Shown piece after piece: positions 46,101 to 54,912 of a stretch of DNA of 64,000 nt. Under the pieces are notes generated by a model. It was not told the DNA's origin, ran no database searches, and saw only the letters and a program-made list of their open reading frames with translations. Position 1 is the stretch's first letter, and every line of letters begins with the position of its first letter. The position numbers and the translations under genes were made by a program. The stretch lies in assembly GCF_003105155.1 (NCBI RefSeq), contig NZ_QETK01000028.1, positions 1-64,000 on the forward strand. Direction: 5' to 3'. This stretch comes from Pseudomonas sp. SDI (GTDB lineage: Bacteria; Pseudomonadota; Gammaproteobacteria; Pseudomonadales; Pseudomonadaceae).

Positions 46101-47543
46101 TCAGCCCTCGCTGGTCGCGCCGCTCTTGCGTCGCGGGATACCGAGGCGCTGACGACGTTCCCACAGGCACTTGCGGCTGACGCCCAGTTTGCGCGCCAAC
46201 TCGGTCTCGGTCATGTGGTCCTGGTGCTCGAGCACGAAGTGCTGGAAGTAGTCCTCCAGCGACAGGTCTTCGGTGGGCTCATGACTGGTGGTGCTGGTCT
46301 GACTACCGTTCGTCGGCAGATTGTCGAAGGCGTCGTCGTCTTCCAAGTCGCTGAGCTCGATGTCGATACCCAGCAGGTCGGCGGAAATTTCCGGGCTCTC
46401 GCACAGGATCACCGCACGCTCGACGGCGTTTTCCAGCTCGCGCACGTTGCCCGGCCAGGAATAGTGACGAATCGCCTGCTCGGCATCGTGGGCGAATTTC
46501 AGGTCGTTGCGGCCGACCCGCGCGCTTTGTCGGGCGAGGAAGGCGTTGGCAATTTCGTTGACGTCGGCGCTACGCTCGCGCAGGGCAGGTAGCTTGAGGG
46601 CGATGACGTGCAGGCGGTAATAGAGGTCTTCACGGAACTGGCCGACCTTGGCAAGGTTTTTCAGGTCGCGGTGGGTGGCCGCGATCAGCCGTACATCGAC
46701 CTTTTGCGACTGCACCGAGCCGACCCGGCGGATTTCGCCTTCCTGCAGCACACGCAGCAGGCGCGCCTGGGCTTCCAGCGGCAGTTCGCCGATTTCGTCG
46801 AGGAACAGCGTGCCGCCGTCCGCTGCTTCGACCAGGCCGGCCCGCCCCGCGCTGGCGCCGGTGAAGGCGCCTTTCTCGTGGCCGAACAGTTCCGACTCGA
46901 TCAGGGTTTCCGGGATTGCCGCGCAGTTCACCGAAATCATCGGTGCCTTGGCCCGCCGCGACAGGTTGTGCAGGGCGCGGGCGACCAGCTCTTTACCGGT
47001 ACCGGACTCACCCTGGATGAGCACGTTGGAGTCGGTTGGCGCCACCTTGCGGATCTTGCTGTAGAGGTCCTGCATCGGTGGGCAGGAGCCGATGATGCCG
47101 ATCTCGCCATTGGCGTTGCTGCTGCCGGCCTTGTCGGCCGCAGCAGCCTTGCCATTGCCGCTGCGTTCGGCCGGTGCAGGGGCCGGTGCGTTCTGCCGGT
47201 CGCGCAGGATACGCGCTACGGCTTGCAGCATCTCGTCATGGTCGAACGGCTTGGCGATGTAGTCGACCGCGCCCATTTTCATCGAGTCCACGGCCGAGCG
47301 CAGGCTGGCGTAGCTGGTCATGATCAGGACCGGGGTGCCCTGGCCGAGCTTGATCAGTTCGGTCCCGGGTGCTCCGGGCAGGCGCAGGTCGCTGACAATC
47401 AGGTCGAAAGTCGCAATGCTGTAGCGTTCCTGGGCTTCCTGTACCGAGCCGGCTTCGCTGACCTGGTACTGGTTCCGCTCCAGCAGACGACGTAGTGCCG
47501 AGCGGATGATGGTTTCGTCTTCGACGATCAGAATGTGCGGCAT
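46101..47543 (-). CDS. cbrB: NtrC-family response regulator CbrB
   Basis: The product is 480 residues. The receiver domain (about 1-115) has the acidic pocket EDE, the phosphorylatable Asp in LIVSDLRLPG (about 52), and the conserved Thr and Lys (MTSYAS, AKPF). The AAA+ domain (about 145-380) has Walker A GESGTGKE, the sigma-54-contacting GAFTGA loop and Walker B GGTLFLDEIGEL. A Fis-type helix-turn-helix (about 440-475, ETELARKLGVSRKCLWERRQ) binds DNA. With CbrA it controls use of amino acids and other carbon sources, mainly by activating crcZ. Confidence 0.97.
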   Translation of the reverse strand: MPHILIVEDETIIRSALRRLLERNQYQVSEAGSVQEAQERYSIATFDLIVSDLRLPGAPGTELIKLGQGTPVLIMTSYASLRSAVDSMKMGAVDYIAKPFDHDEMLQAVARILRDRQNAPAPAPAERSGNGKAAAADKAGSSNANGEIGIIGSCPPMQDLYSKIRKVAPTDSNVLIQGESGTGKELVARALHNLSRRAKAPMISVNCAAIPETLIESELFGHEKGAFTGASAGRAGLVEAADGGTLFLDEIGELPLEAQARLLRVLQEGEIRRVGSVQSQKVDVRLIAATHRDLKNLAKVGQFREDLYYRLHVIALKLPALRERSADVNEIANAFLARQSARVGRNDLKFAHDAEQAIRHYSWPGNVRELENAVERAVILCESPEISADLLGIDIELSDLEDDDAFDNLPTNGSQTSTTSHEPTEDLSLEDYFQHFVLEHQDHMTETELARKLGVSRKCLWERRQRLGIPRRKSGATSEG

Positions 47544-47565
47544 TGATTCAATTCTCTCGACGGTC

Positions 47566-50514
47566 TCAGTTCACAGCGGACGTCGCTACGACATGACGCG
47601 GCAGGGTCACTCGGATCCGGGTGCCGCGCTGGCTTTGAGTATCGGCCGGGCTGTCGATGGTGATTTGTCCATAATGCTCTTCCACGATGGAATAGACCAG
47701 AGCGAGGCCCAGGCCAGTTCCTTCGCCCGGATCCTTGGTGGTGAAGAACGGTTCGAACAATCGGTCCATGATGTTCTTGGGAATCCCGCTGCCCTCATCC
47801 TCGACGATCAGGTCGACGGTGTGCTCGCTGGCTTCGCTTTTCACTCGCACCGCAGTACCGGCAGGCGAAGCGTCCCGGGCGTTGGACAGCAGGTTGATGA
47901 GGACCTGGGCGAGTCGCTGCGGATCGCCGTCGACCCAATGTTCGGGGTCGCACAGGTTGAAAAACTGTACTTCGAAATTGCGCCGGTTCAAGGCCAGCAG
48001 ACCGATGGCATCCTGCGCCACTTCGGCCAGGCAGACCGGCTCGTCGCTGTGCTGGTGGCTACCGGCATGAGCGAAGCTCATCAGCGACTGGACGATGCGC
48101 GAAACGCGCTTGGTCTGCTCGAGAATCTGGCTGCTCAGCTCGGTGATTTCGCCATCGTCTTCGCGCTCTTCGCGCAGGTTCTGCGCCAGGCAAGCGATGC
48201 CGGTAATCGGGTTGCCAATCTCATGGGCCACGCCGGCAGCCAGGCGGCCGATGCTCGCCAGCCGCTCGGAGTGCACTAGCTTGTCTTCGAGCATCTGCGT
48301 TTCGGTGAGGTCCTCGACCAGCAATACCAGGCCGCTGTTGCCGGGGGCCAGTGGCTCGTCGATGGCGGCCTTGTGCAGGTTCAACCAGCGGGTTTGCCCG
48401 TCGAGGGCCAGGCGCTGCTTGTGCAGGTGTTCGTCGGGGACGTTGGTGAAGCCCAGCAGCAGGCCGCGCCACGGTTCGCCGATGGTGGTCAGGCGTGAGC
48501 CGACCACGCGCTTGGCGGGAATGCCGGTCAGTTCTTCCATGGCCTTGTTCCACATCAGGATTTCCTGATCCTTGGCCAACGAGCAGACGCCCATCGGCAA
48601 TTCCTGCAAGGTCTGACGGTGATAGCGGCGCAGGGCATCGAGCTCGGCGGCCAGGCCGGTCAGGCGCGAGTGGTAGTCTTCCAGGCGGCTCTCGATGAAG
48701 TGGATGTCCTCGGTGACATAGTTCTCGCTGCCGGATTTGTACGGCAGGAAGGTTTCCACCATGTCCTGGGCCACACTCGGGCCCATCAGCCCGGAGAGGT
48801 TGGCTTCGATGCGGTCGCGCAGCCGGCGCAGGGCATAAGGGCGGCGCTCGTCGAATGGCAGGTAGAGATCGCGCAGGGCCTGCTCGACTTCCTTCTGTGC
48901 GGCCTTTGCACCGAGTGGCTTGGCCAGCTGGGTGGCAAACTCCTGCGGCGAGGCGGCGTGCAGTTCGCGCCGTTGCGGGCGCCGCACGTTGTCTACGGCA
49001 CAGGCTTCGGCCGCCGCGACTTCTTCGGCGCTGGCACTGCTGAACAGGGAGATCAGGGTAAACAGCAGGACGTTGGCCGCGAGCGAGGCGATGGCTGCCA
49101 TGTGCCAGCTGGTGTCGTCGAGCACATAGATCATGTTCAGCAACGGGATATAGAAACCCTGCAGGTTGCCCACCAGGGGCAGCAGCATGGTGACCATCCA
49201 GACGATGATCCCGGCCAGCAGGCCGGCAATGAAGCCGCGCCGATTGGCGGTCGGCCAGTACAGCACCGAGAGCACCCCCGGCAGGAACTGCAAGGTGGCG
49301 ACAAACGCGACGATGCCAAGGTTGGCCAGGTCTTGCTGGGCGCCGAGCAGCAGGTAGAAGCCGAAGCCGGCGGCAATGATGGCGACGATCAGGGCCCGCC
49401 GGGTCCACTTCAGCCAGCGATAGATGTTGCCTTCGGCCGGTGGCTGGTAGAGCGGCAGCACCAGGTGGTTCAGGGCCATCCCCGACAGCGCCAGGGTAGT
49501 GACGATGATCAGCCCGCTGGAGGCGGATAGCCCGCCGATATAGGCCAGTAACGCCAGCCCCTCGTTGTTGGCGGCGATGCCCAGGCCAAGGGTGAAGAAT
49601 TCCGGGCTGGTGCTGGCGCCGAGCTTGAGCCCGGCCCAGAGAATCAACGGCACGGCCAGGCTCATCAACAGCAGGAACAGCGGCAGGCCCCAGCTGGCGC
49701 TGACCAGCGCGCGCGGGTTGAGGTTCTCGGTGAAAGCCATGTGGTACATGTGTGGCATGACGATGGCCGAGGCGAAGAACACCAGCAACAGGGTTCGCCA
49801 GGGGCCTTCCTGGAGGGGGGTATGCAGTGCGGCCAGGGCGGTCTGGTTTTGCAGTAGCCAGACCTCCAGCTGGTGCGGCCCGCCGAATACGCCATACAGC
49901 GCGTACAGGCCGATACCGCCCAGGGCCAGCAGCTTGACCACCGACTCGAAGGCGATGGCGAACACCAGCCCTTCATGTTTCTCCCGGGTGGCGATATGTC
50001 GCGAACCGAAGAAGATCGTGAAGAGTGTGATCATCGCGCAGAAGGCCAGGGCTACCCGGCTTTTCACCGGCTCGCCGGTGAGGATGGTGATCGAGTCGGC
50101 CACCGCCTGAATCTGCAGGGCCAGCAGCGGCAGTACGCCGATCAGCATAAAGATGGTGGTCAGGGCGCCCGCCCAGGTACTGCGGAAGCGAAAGGCGATC
50201 AGGTCGGCCAGGGACGATAGCTGGTAGGTACGGGTAATCTTCAGGATCGGGTACAGCAGCACCGGCGCCAGCAGGAACGCCCCGGATACCCCCAGGTAAC
50301 AGGCGAGGAAGCCGTAACCGTACTGGTAGGCCAGCCCGACCGTGCCATAGAAAGCCCAGGCACTGGCATAGACGCCCAGCGACAGGGTATAGGTCAGCGG
50401 GTGGCGGATGATGGCGCGGGGGATCATGCCCCGTTCGCTGATCCAGGCCACGCCGAACAGCACCATCAGGTAGGCGGCACTGATCAGGATCATCTGGGTC
50501 AGGCTAAAGCTCAT
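47566..50514 (-). CDS. cbrA: Sensor histidine kinase CbrA
   Basis: The product is about 982 residues. The N-terminal half (about 1-500) is a sodium:solute symporter-like (SLC5) module with around 13 membrane segments. A linker/STAC-type region and a PAS domain (about 625-735) follow. The H box GVAHEIGNPITGIACLAQ (His near 763) is followed by the HATPase domain with N box, GSGIPKNIM and GEGTGLGLALVYSIVEEHYG. The start at 50514 (MSFSLTQMILIS) agrees with the P. aeruginosa protein; upstream in-frame ATG and GTG codons exist within 9 bases. It overlaps the cbrX end by 11 bases, implying coupling. Confidence 0.96.
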   Translation of the reverse strand: MSFSLTQMILISAAYLMVLFGVAWISERGMIPRAIIRHPLTYTLSLGVYASAWAFYGTVGLAYQYGYGFLACYLGVSGAFLLAPVLLYPILKITRTYQLSSLADLIAFRFRSTWAGALTTIFMLIGVLPLLALQIQAVADSITILTGEPVKSRVALAFCAMITLFTIFFGSRHIATREKHEGLVFAIAFESVVKLLALGGIGLYALYGVFGGPHQLEVWLLQNQTALAALHTPLQEGPWRTLLLVFFASAIVMPHMYHMAFTENLNPRALVSASWGLPLFLLLMSLAVPLILWAGLKLGASTSPEFFTLGLGIAANNEGLALLAYIGGLSASSGLIIVTTLALSGMALNHLVLPLYQPPAEGNIYRWLKWTRRALIVAIIAAGFGFYLLLGAQQDLANLGIVAFVATLQFLPGVLSVLYWPTANRRGFIAGLLAGIIVWMVTMLLPLVGNLQGFYIPLLNMIYVLDDTSWHMAAIASLAANVLLFTLISLFSSASAEEVAAAEACAVDNVRRPQRRELHAASPQEFATQLAKPLGAKAAQKEVEQALRDLYLPFDERRPYALRRLRDRIEANLSGLMGPSVAQDMVETFLPYKSGSENYVTEDIHFIESRLEDYHSRLTGLAAELDALRRYHRQTLQELPMGVCSLAKDQEILMWNKAMEELTGIPAKRVVGSRLTTIGEPWRGLLLGFTNVPDEHLHKQRLALDGQTRWLNLHKAAIDEPLAPGNSGLVLLVEDLTETQMLEDKLVHSERLASIGRLAAGVAHEIGNPITGIACLAQNLREEREDDGEITELSSQILEQTKRVSRIVQSLMSFAHAGSHQHSDEPVCLAEVAQDAIGLLALNRRNFEVQFFNLCDPEHWVDGDPQRLAQVLINLLSNARDASPAGTAVRVKSEASEHTVDLIVEDEGSGIPKNIMDRLFEPFFTTKDPGEGTGLGLALVYSIVEEHYGQITIDSPADTQSQRGTRIRVTLPRHVVATSAVN

Positions 50515-50680
50515 CGGCATCACGTTGGCTCTGCAGGATAAAGGTCACGACGATCAGGATCAGCCAGAGCAGGTAAGGGCGATACCAGGCACCTGTCGGT
50601 TCGATCCACCAGTCCATGATGGCCGGGGAGAACAGATAGATCCCCACGACCAGAAGCAGGACCAAACGATAGATATACAT
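50504..50680 (-). CDS. cbrX: Small membrane protein upstream of cbrA (CbrX)
   Basis: The product has 58 residues and two hydrophobic helices: about 4-20 (YRLVLLLVVGIYLFSPA) and 38-52 (YLLWLILIVVTFILQ). It ends QSQRDADEL. The ATG at 50680 has a GAGG site six bases upstream; the longer frame adds 30 unconvincing residues. Its stop lies inside the cbrA start region. I recall this small gene as cbrX in P. putida, where it forms cbrXAB and its translation affects cbrA. It may assist the transporter module of CbrA, by analogy with small subunits paired with some SLC5 symporters. Confidence 0.8.
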   Translation of the reverse strand: MYIYRLVLLLVVGIYLFSPAIMDWWIEPTGAWYRPYLLWLILIVVTFILQSQRDADEL

Positions 50681-50833
50681 GTTGGCCTCGTTGGCTGTCG
50701 GCGTTGCGTGCCTGGACTTATTATTGGCGCAAAACGGCGGTGATGGTAACGGAAGGGCCGGTGCCTGCAAACGAGGATTGCGACATTGCCCAAGGATTTG
50801 AATTTATTGGGCTTTAGTGCACACGGCAAGCAC

Positions 50834-51721
50834 TCAGCGCAGATCCGCCTCAGGCACGCTCAGGCGTTTGGGAATAGCCTCGGCGTTCCATTGTCTGGCG
50901 GCCTGGGCCAGCACCTCTTCGGGGCGTGCCTGCGCCATCCCCGCTTCGGTGGCCTGGCCGAGCGCGCGCAGCGCCCGCAGGATCAGCGGCGTCGCCTGTT
51001 CCGGCGGCAGCGGCGCGGAGCGATAGGACTTGCCCAGCTTGTGCCCGTCCGGTTGGGTAATCAGCGGCACATGCAGGTAGCGCGGTTGCGATAGCCCGAG
51101 CAACGCCTGCAGGTACAGCTGGCGTGGCGTGTTGTCGAGCAGGTCGGCGCCGCGGACGATGTCGGTGACACCCTGCCAGGCGTCATCGAGCACCACTGCC
51201 AGTTGGTAGGCGTACAGGCCGTCGCGTCGGCGAATCACGAAGTCGCCGACGTCACGGCCCAGGTGCTGCTCGAAGCGCCCCTGTACGCGGTCGTTGACGT
51301 GGAATTTCAGCTCCGGCACACGCACGCGGATCGCCGCGTCGTCCTGGGCGTGGCCGAGGTTGCGGCACAGGCCGGGGTAGATGCCGTTGTAGGGTTCCAG
51401 CTGCTTGCGCGAGCAGGTGCAGGCGTAGGCCAGGCCCATGTTGAACAGGCGATTGACCACCTCGGCATAGGCATCATGGCGCAGGTGTTGGTAAACCACT
51501 TCGCCATCCCAGAGCAGGCCATAGCTTTCCAGGGTTTTCAGGATCGCCGTCTGGGCGCCGGGGGCTTCGCGTGGCGGATCGATATCTTCCATCCGCAGCA
51601 GCCAGCGGCCACCCACGGCACGGGCGTCGAGCCAGGAGGCGAGGGCGGCGACCAGCGAGCCGAAATGCAGGAAACCGCTGGGCGTGGGGGCGAAGCGCCC
51701 GATGTAACTGGCGTTGTTCAT
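50834..51721 (-). CDS. gluQ: Glutamyl-Q tRNA(Asp) synthetase
   Basis: The product is a 295-residue truncated GluRS-like enzyme that attaches glutamate to queuosine 34 of tRNA-Asp. It begins with the class I HIGH-equivalent GRFAPTPSGFLHFGS (about residues 8-22). The zinc-binding set Cys-x-Cys (ACTCSRKQ) with Tyr and Cys in YPGLCRNLG (about 99-121) is visible. The KMSKS equivalent is HKLGKSYRSA (about 228). It lacks the anticodon-binding domain of full GluRS, as is normal. Its place directly after dksA matches E. coli and most Pseudomonas. Confidence 0.96.
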   Translation of the reverse strand: MNNASYIGRFAPTPSGFLHFGSLVAALASWLDARAVGGRWLLRMEDIDPPREAPGAQTAILKTLESYGLLWDGEVVYQHLRHDAYAEVVNRLFNMGLAYACTCSRKQLEPYNGIYPGLCRNLGHAQDDAAIRVRVPELKFHVNDRVQGRFEQHLGRDVGDFVIRRRDGLYAYQLAVVLDDAWQGVTDIVRGADLLDNTPRQLYLQALLGLSQPRYLHVPLITQPDGHKLGKSYRSAPLPPEQATPLILRALRALGQATEAGMAQARPEEVLAQAARQWNAEAIPKRLSVPEADLR

Positions 51722-51760
51722 GGGCTTGATATCGAGCAGTTGTGGCAGGGTAGAAACGAA

Positions 51761-51783
51761 ACGGGGCGCTGTGAGCGCCCCGT
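51761..51783 (-). terminator. Intrinsic terminator after dksA
   Basis: ACGGGGCGCT (51761-51770) pairs perfectly with AGCGCCCCGT (51774-51783), and a T-rich stretch follows on the minus strand. It lies between the dksA stop and the gluQ start, so gluQ depends on read-through, as described for E. coli. Confidence 0.88.
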
Positions 51784-51799
51784 TCAGGTCAAATCAGGA

Positions 51800-52246
51800 T
51801 CAGGCTTTGCCGACCTGTTTTTCCCGCTTCTCCGCCAGTTCCTTGCAGTCAAAGCACAGGTCGGCGGTCGGGCGGGCTTCGAGACGGCGCAGGCCGATCT
51901 CTACGCCACAGGAGTCGCACCAGCCATATTCTGCGTCCTGGATCTTCTGCAGGGTCTTGTCGATTTTCTTGATCAGCTTGCGTTCGCGATCTCGGTTGCG
52001 CAGTTCAAGGGCGAATTCTTCTTCCTGGCTGGCCCGATCGGCTGGGTCCGGGAAGTTGGCCGCTTCGTCCTTCATGTGGTCCACGGTTCGGTCCACACTC
52101 GTCATGAGCTCCTGCTTCCATGCTCCGAGCAGCTTGGTGAAGTGCTTGCGCATGGGGTCTCCCATGTACTCCTCACCCTTAGTTTCCTTATAGGGTTCAA
52201 CGCCGTACATGGCCTGACCAGCTTTTTGCTTTTCTAGGGTGGACAT
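51800..52246 (-). CDS. dksA: RNA polymerase-binding factor DksA
   Basis: The product is a 148-residue partner of ppGpp in the stringent response that acts through the polymerase secondary channel. The coiled coil carries the tip motif DPADRASQEEEFALELRNRD (Asp-x-x-Asp/Ala type, about 73-92). The four-cysteine zinc finger is CDSCGVEIGLRR and LCFDC (about 114-138). All four Cys are present, so this is the zinc-dependent form, not the zinc-free DksA2. The start at 52246 gives MSTLEKQKAGQAM; the longer frame adds 16 residues. Confidence 0.97.
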   Translation of the reverse strand: MSTLEKQKAGQAMYGVEPYKETKGEEYMGDPMRKHFTKLLGAWKQELMTSVDRTVDHMKDEAANFPDPADRASQEEEFALELRNRDRERKLIKKIDKTLQKIQDAEYGWCDSCGVEIGLRRLEARPTADLCFDCKELAEKREKQVGKA

Positions 52247-52457
52247 GAATAGACCGCCTCTCACTCTTCTAATCCATTGCGCAGGCTTCTCCATCTCCGG
52301 CGCCCGCCGGCCCTGCGACTGCGAGCCGCCGAACTTACCAGATAGAGTCGGGGTGCGCTACTCCCGGTTGTCTTCAGGATGGACCGCAGGTTTAGCCACG
52401 CGTTCGACTCGATGCATGGGTAGAATCATCATTTTAGACCCATTTGAGAGAAGGCCC

Positions 52458-53630
52458 ATGGCTCAGCCCTACAGTGCGCGCAGTCGCGCCATCGAACCCT
52501 TCCATGTCATGGCTTTGTTGGCCCGGGCCAACGAGCTGCAGGCCGCTGGCCGTGACGTGATTCACCTGGAAATCGGCGAACCGGACTTCACCACCGCCGC
52601 ACCCATCGTCGAAGCCGGGCAGGCTGCACTGGCCGCCGGGCATACCCGCTATACCGCTGCCCGCGGCCTGCCGGCATTACGCGAGGCGATTGCCGGCTTC
52701 TATAGCCGCCAGTACGGCTTGAGCATCGACCCCGAACGGATCCTGATCACCCCGGGTGGCTCCGGCGCCTTGTTGTTGGCCAGCAGCCTGCTGGTCGATC
52801 CGGGCAAGCATTGGCTGCTGGCCGACCCTGGCTACCCGTGTAACCGACACTTCCTGCGGTTGGTCGAAGGTGGCGCTCAGTTGGTGCCGGTCGGTCCCGA
52901 GGTGAATTATCAGCTCACCGCCGATCTGGTCGAGCGTCACTGGGACCAGGACACGGTCGGCGCGCTGGTGGCCTCGCCGGCCAACCCGACTGGCACGGTG
53001 CTCGATCGCGAACAGTTGGCGAGCCTGTCGGCTGCGACCCGCGGGCACAATGGCCACCTGGTGGTGGACGAAATCTACCATGGCCTGACCTACGGTCTGG
53101 ACGCGCCGAGCGTGCTGGAAGTCGACGATCAGGCGTTTGTGCTGAACAGTTTCTCGAAGTACTTCGGCATGACCGGCTGGCGCCTGGGCTGGCTGGTTGC
53201 CCCGCCGGGAGCGGTCGGCGACCTCGAGAAGCTGGCGCAAAACCTCTACATCAGCGCGCCCAGCATGGCTCAGCACGCCGCCCTGGCATGTTTCGAACCA
53301 GCCACGCTGGCGATTCTGGAAGAGCGTCGTGCCGAGTTCGGCCGGCGTCGCGACTTCCTCCTGCCGGCCTTGCGCGAACTGGGCTTCGGTATCGCCGTGG
53401 AGCCGCAGGGTGCGTTTTACCTGTACGCCGACATCAGCAAGTTCGGCGGCGATGCCTTCGCGTTTTGCCGGCACTTCCTCGAAACCGAGTACCTGGCCTT
53501 CACCCCCGGCCTGGATTTCGGCCGTCATCAGGCAAGCCATCACGTGCGCTTCGCCTATACCCAGAGCCTGCCGCGCCTGCAGGAAGCGGTGGAGCGAATC
53601 GCTCGTGGCTTGCGTAGCTGGCAAGGCTGA
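52458..53630 (+). CDS. PLP-dependent aminotransferase (class I/II)
   Basis: The product is a 390-residue fold-type I aminotransferase. Visible features are LEIGEPDFTTAAPI (about 36), the ASPANPTGTVLDREQL loop with the conserved Asn (about 174), VVDEIYHGL (Asp and Tyr contacting the cofactor, about 204) and SFSKYFGMTGWRLGW, which holds the PLP-binding Lys (about 236). The C-terminal Arg motif is HHVRFAY. The amino-acid specificity is not clear. The start at 52458 follows AGAGAAGG. It overlaps sfsA (TGATG). The 211-base region upstream shared with dksA must hold divergent promoters. Confidence 0.9.
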   Translation: MAQPYSARSRAIEPFHVMALLARANELQAAGRDVIHLEIGEPDFTTAAPIVEAGQAALAAGHTRYTAARGLPALREAIAGFYSRQYGLSIDPERILITPGGSGALLLASSLLVDPGKHWLLADPGYPCNRHFLRLVEGGAQLVPVGPEVNYQLTADLVERHWDQDTVGALVASPANPTGTVLDREQLASLSAATRGHNGHLVVDEIYHGLTYGLDAPSVLEVDDQAFVLNSFSKYFGMTGWRLGWLVAPPGAVGDLEKLAQNLYISAPSMAQHAALACFEPATLAILEERRAEFGRRRDFLLPALRELGFGIAVEPQGAFYLYADISKFGGDAFAFCRHFLETEYLAFTPGLDFGRHQASHHVRFAYTQSLPRLQEAVERIARGLRSWQG

Positions 53631-54343
53631 TGCGTTTTTCTCCTCCACTCGAAGAGGCGCGTCTGCTGCGCCGTTACAAGCGCTTTCTGGCGGACATCGA
53701 ACTGGCCAGTGGCGAGCAGATGACCATTCATTGCCCGAACACCGGCTCCATGCTCAATTGCATGCGCGAGGGCGGCAAGGTCTGGTTCAGCCGCTCGAAC
53801 GACCCCAAGCGCAAGCTCCCCGGCACCTGGGAAATCAGCGAAACCCCACAAGGGCGACTGGCCTGCGTGAATACCGGGCGGGCCAACGCCATTGTCGAGG
53901 AGGCGCTGCGCGCCGGGACGATCAGTGAACTGGCCGGGTTCACCGCACTCCGGCGCGAGGTGCCATATGGCGAGGAGCGCAGCCGTATCGATTTCCGCCT
54001 GGAGTTCGCCAGCGGGCCCGCGTATGTGGAGGTCAAGAGCGTGACCCTGGGCTACCCCGACAGCCCGATTGCGGCCTTCCCGGATGCGGTCACTCAGCGC
54101 GGTGCCAAGCACCTGCGCGAGCTGGCGGCGCTGGCCCGACAGGGTGTGCGCGCGGTGCAGCTGTACTGCGTGAACCTCTCTGGCATCGAGGCCGTGCGCC
54201 CGGCCGAGGAGGTCGATGCCGCCTACGCGGCAGCCCTGCGGGCAGCGGTGGCCGAGGGGGTCGAGGTGATCGCCTACGGGGTGCAGCTCGATGGCGAGCA
54301 GGTTGTCATCGATCGTGCGTTACCGGTGATCCTCACGCCGTGA
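53630..54343 (+). CDS. sfsA: SfsA family protein
   Basis: The product is a 237-residue protein named for stimulating maltose metabolism in E. coli when overproduced; its molecular role is still unclear. It combines an OB-like N-terminal part (RYKRFLADIELASGE, HCPNTGSMLNCM) with a restriction-nuclease-like core (SRIDFRLEFASGPAYVEVKSVTL). The latter shows the D..ExK arrangement. The ATG shares bases with the aminotransferase stop, so they are coupled. It ends convergent with the Rieske gene, overlapping by 11 bases. Confidence 0.93.
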   Translation: MRFSPPLEEARLLRRYKRFLADIELASGEQMTIHCPNTGSMLNCMREGGKVWFSRSNDPKRKLPGTWEISETPQGRLACVNTGRANAIVEEALRAGTISELAGFTALRREVPYGEERSRIDFRLEFASGPAYVEVKSVTLGYPDSPIAAFPDAVTQRGAKHLRELAALARQGVRAVQLYCVNLSGIEAVRPAEEVDAAYAAALRAAVAEGVEVIAYGVQLDGEQVVIDRALPVILTP

Positions 54344-54653
54344 GCCAGATGCCCTGGTTGTCTTCATGGCAGTCCAGGGTGTCCAGCGCCTCGCCTTCGC
54401 AAGGTCCGGCAACACATTCACCGGACTCGATCAGAAACAGCGCACCATGATGGACACAGCCGATCAGGCTGGCGCTGCGGTCGAGCACCGGATCGTCGGC
54501 TTCCCAGTTCAGCGGGATGCCGCGGTGCGGGCAGCGGTTGCGGTACAGGTACACCTGTCCATGCCGACGAACCGCGAGCAGGCGGGTGCCTTCAACCTCG
54601 AATCCGCGGCTGTTGCCCTCGCTCAGTTCGGCGGATGTACAAAGAAAGTGCAT
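54333..54653 (-). CDS. Rieske [2Fe-2S] protein
   Basis: The product is a 106-residue single-domain Rieske ferredoxin. The cluster ligands are in CPHRGIPLNW (Cys and His, about 43-46) and CVHHGALF (about 67-70). The remainder matches the NirD/ferredoxin-type fold, with VEGTRLLAVRRHGQVYLYRN before the first ligand pair. It probably serves as an electron carrier for an unidentified oxygenase. The start at 54653 gives a clean domain; the longer frame crosses the ABC-transporter remnant. It overlaps the sfsA 3' end. Confidence 0.88.
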   Translation of the reverse strand: MHFLCTSAELSEGNSRGFEVEGTRLLAVRRHGQVYLYRNRCPHRGIPLNWEADDPVLDRSASLIGCVHHGALFLIESGECVAGPCEGEALDTLDCHEDNQGIWLTA

Positions 54654-54751
54654 GGGGGTATTCACCTGAGTTCGCTGCAACGGCTTGACGCTCAAATGCA
54701 AGTAATTATCAAATTGGCCGGCTAGAGATTGCCGGGTCGCCTTTATACCGC

Positions 54752-54901
54752 GTGTTGCCCCCCGACTATAGTGTTGCCTACCTGGCCCGCGTGCTGGCGC
54801 AGTTGTGGCCGGGCAACGCCGGCTGCACCCTGTTGCTCGACGAGCCAACCTCGGTGCTCGATCCGCTGCAGCGCGGCCGCCCGCTCATCATTGCCCGTTA
54901 G
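54752..54901 (+). pseudogene. Remnant of a heme ABC transporter ATPase (HmuV/PhuV)
   Basis: A 50-codon open stretch reads YLARVLAQLWPG, then TLLLDEPTSVLDPLQ, and ends at a TAG at 54899. This is the signature-helix, Walker B and D-loop region of an HmuV-type ATPase. The P loop, the Q loop and the signature motif itself, and everything after the D loop, are missing. It stands directly before a ChaN-type gene, which in P. aeruginosa follows phuSTUV. The fragment is therefore best read as what is left of a deleted heme-uptake operon. Confidence 0.75.
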
Positions 54902-54912
54902 GAGAACCGCCC

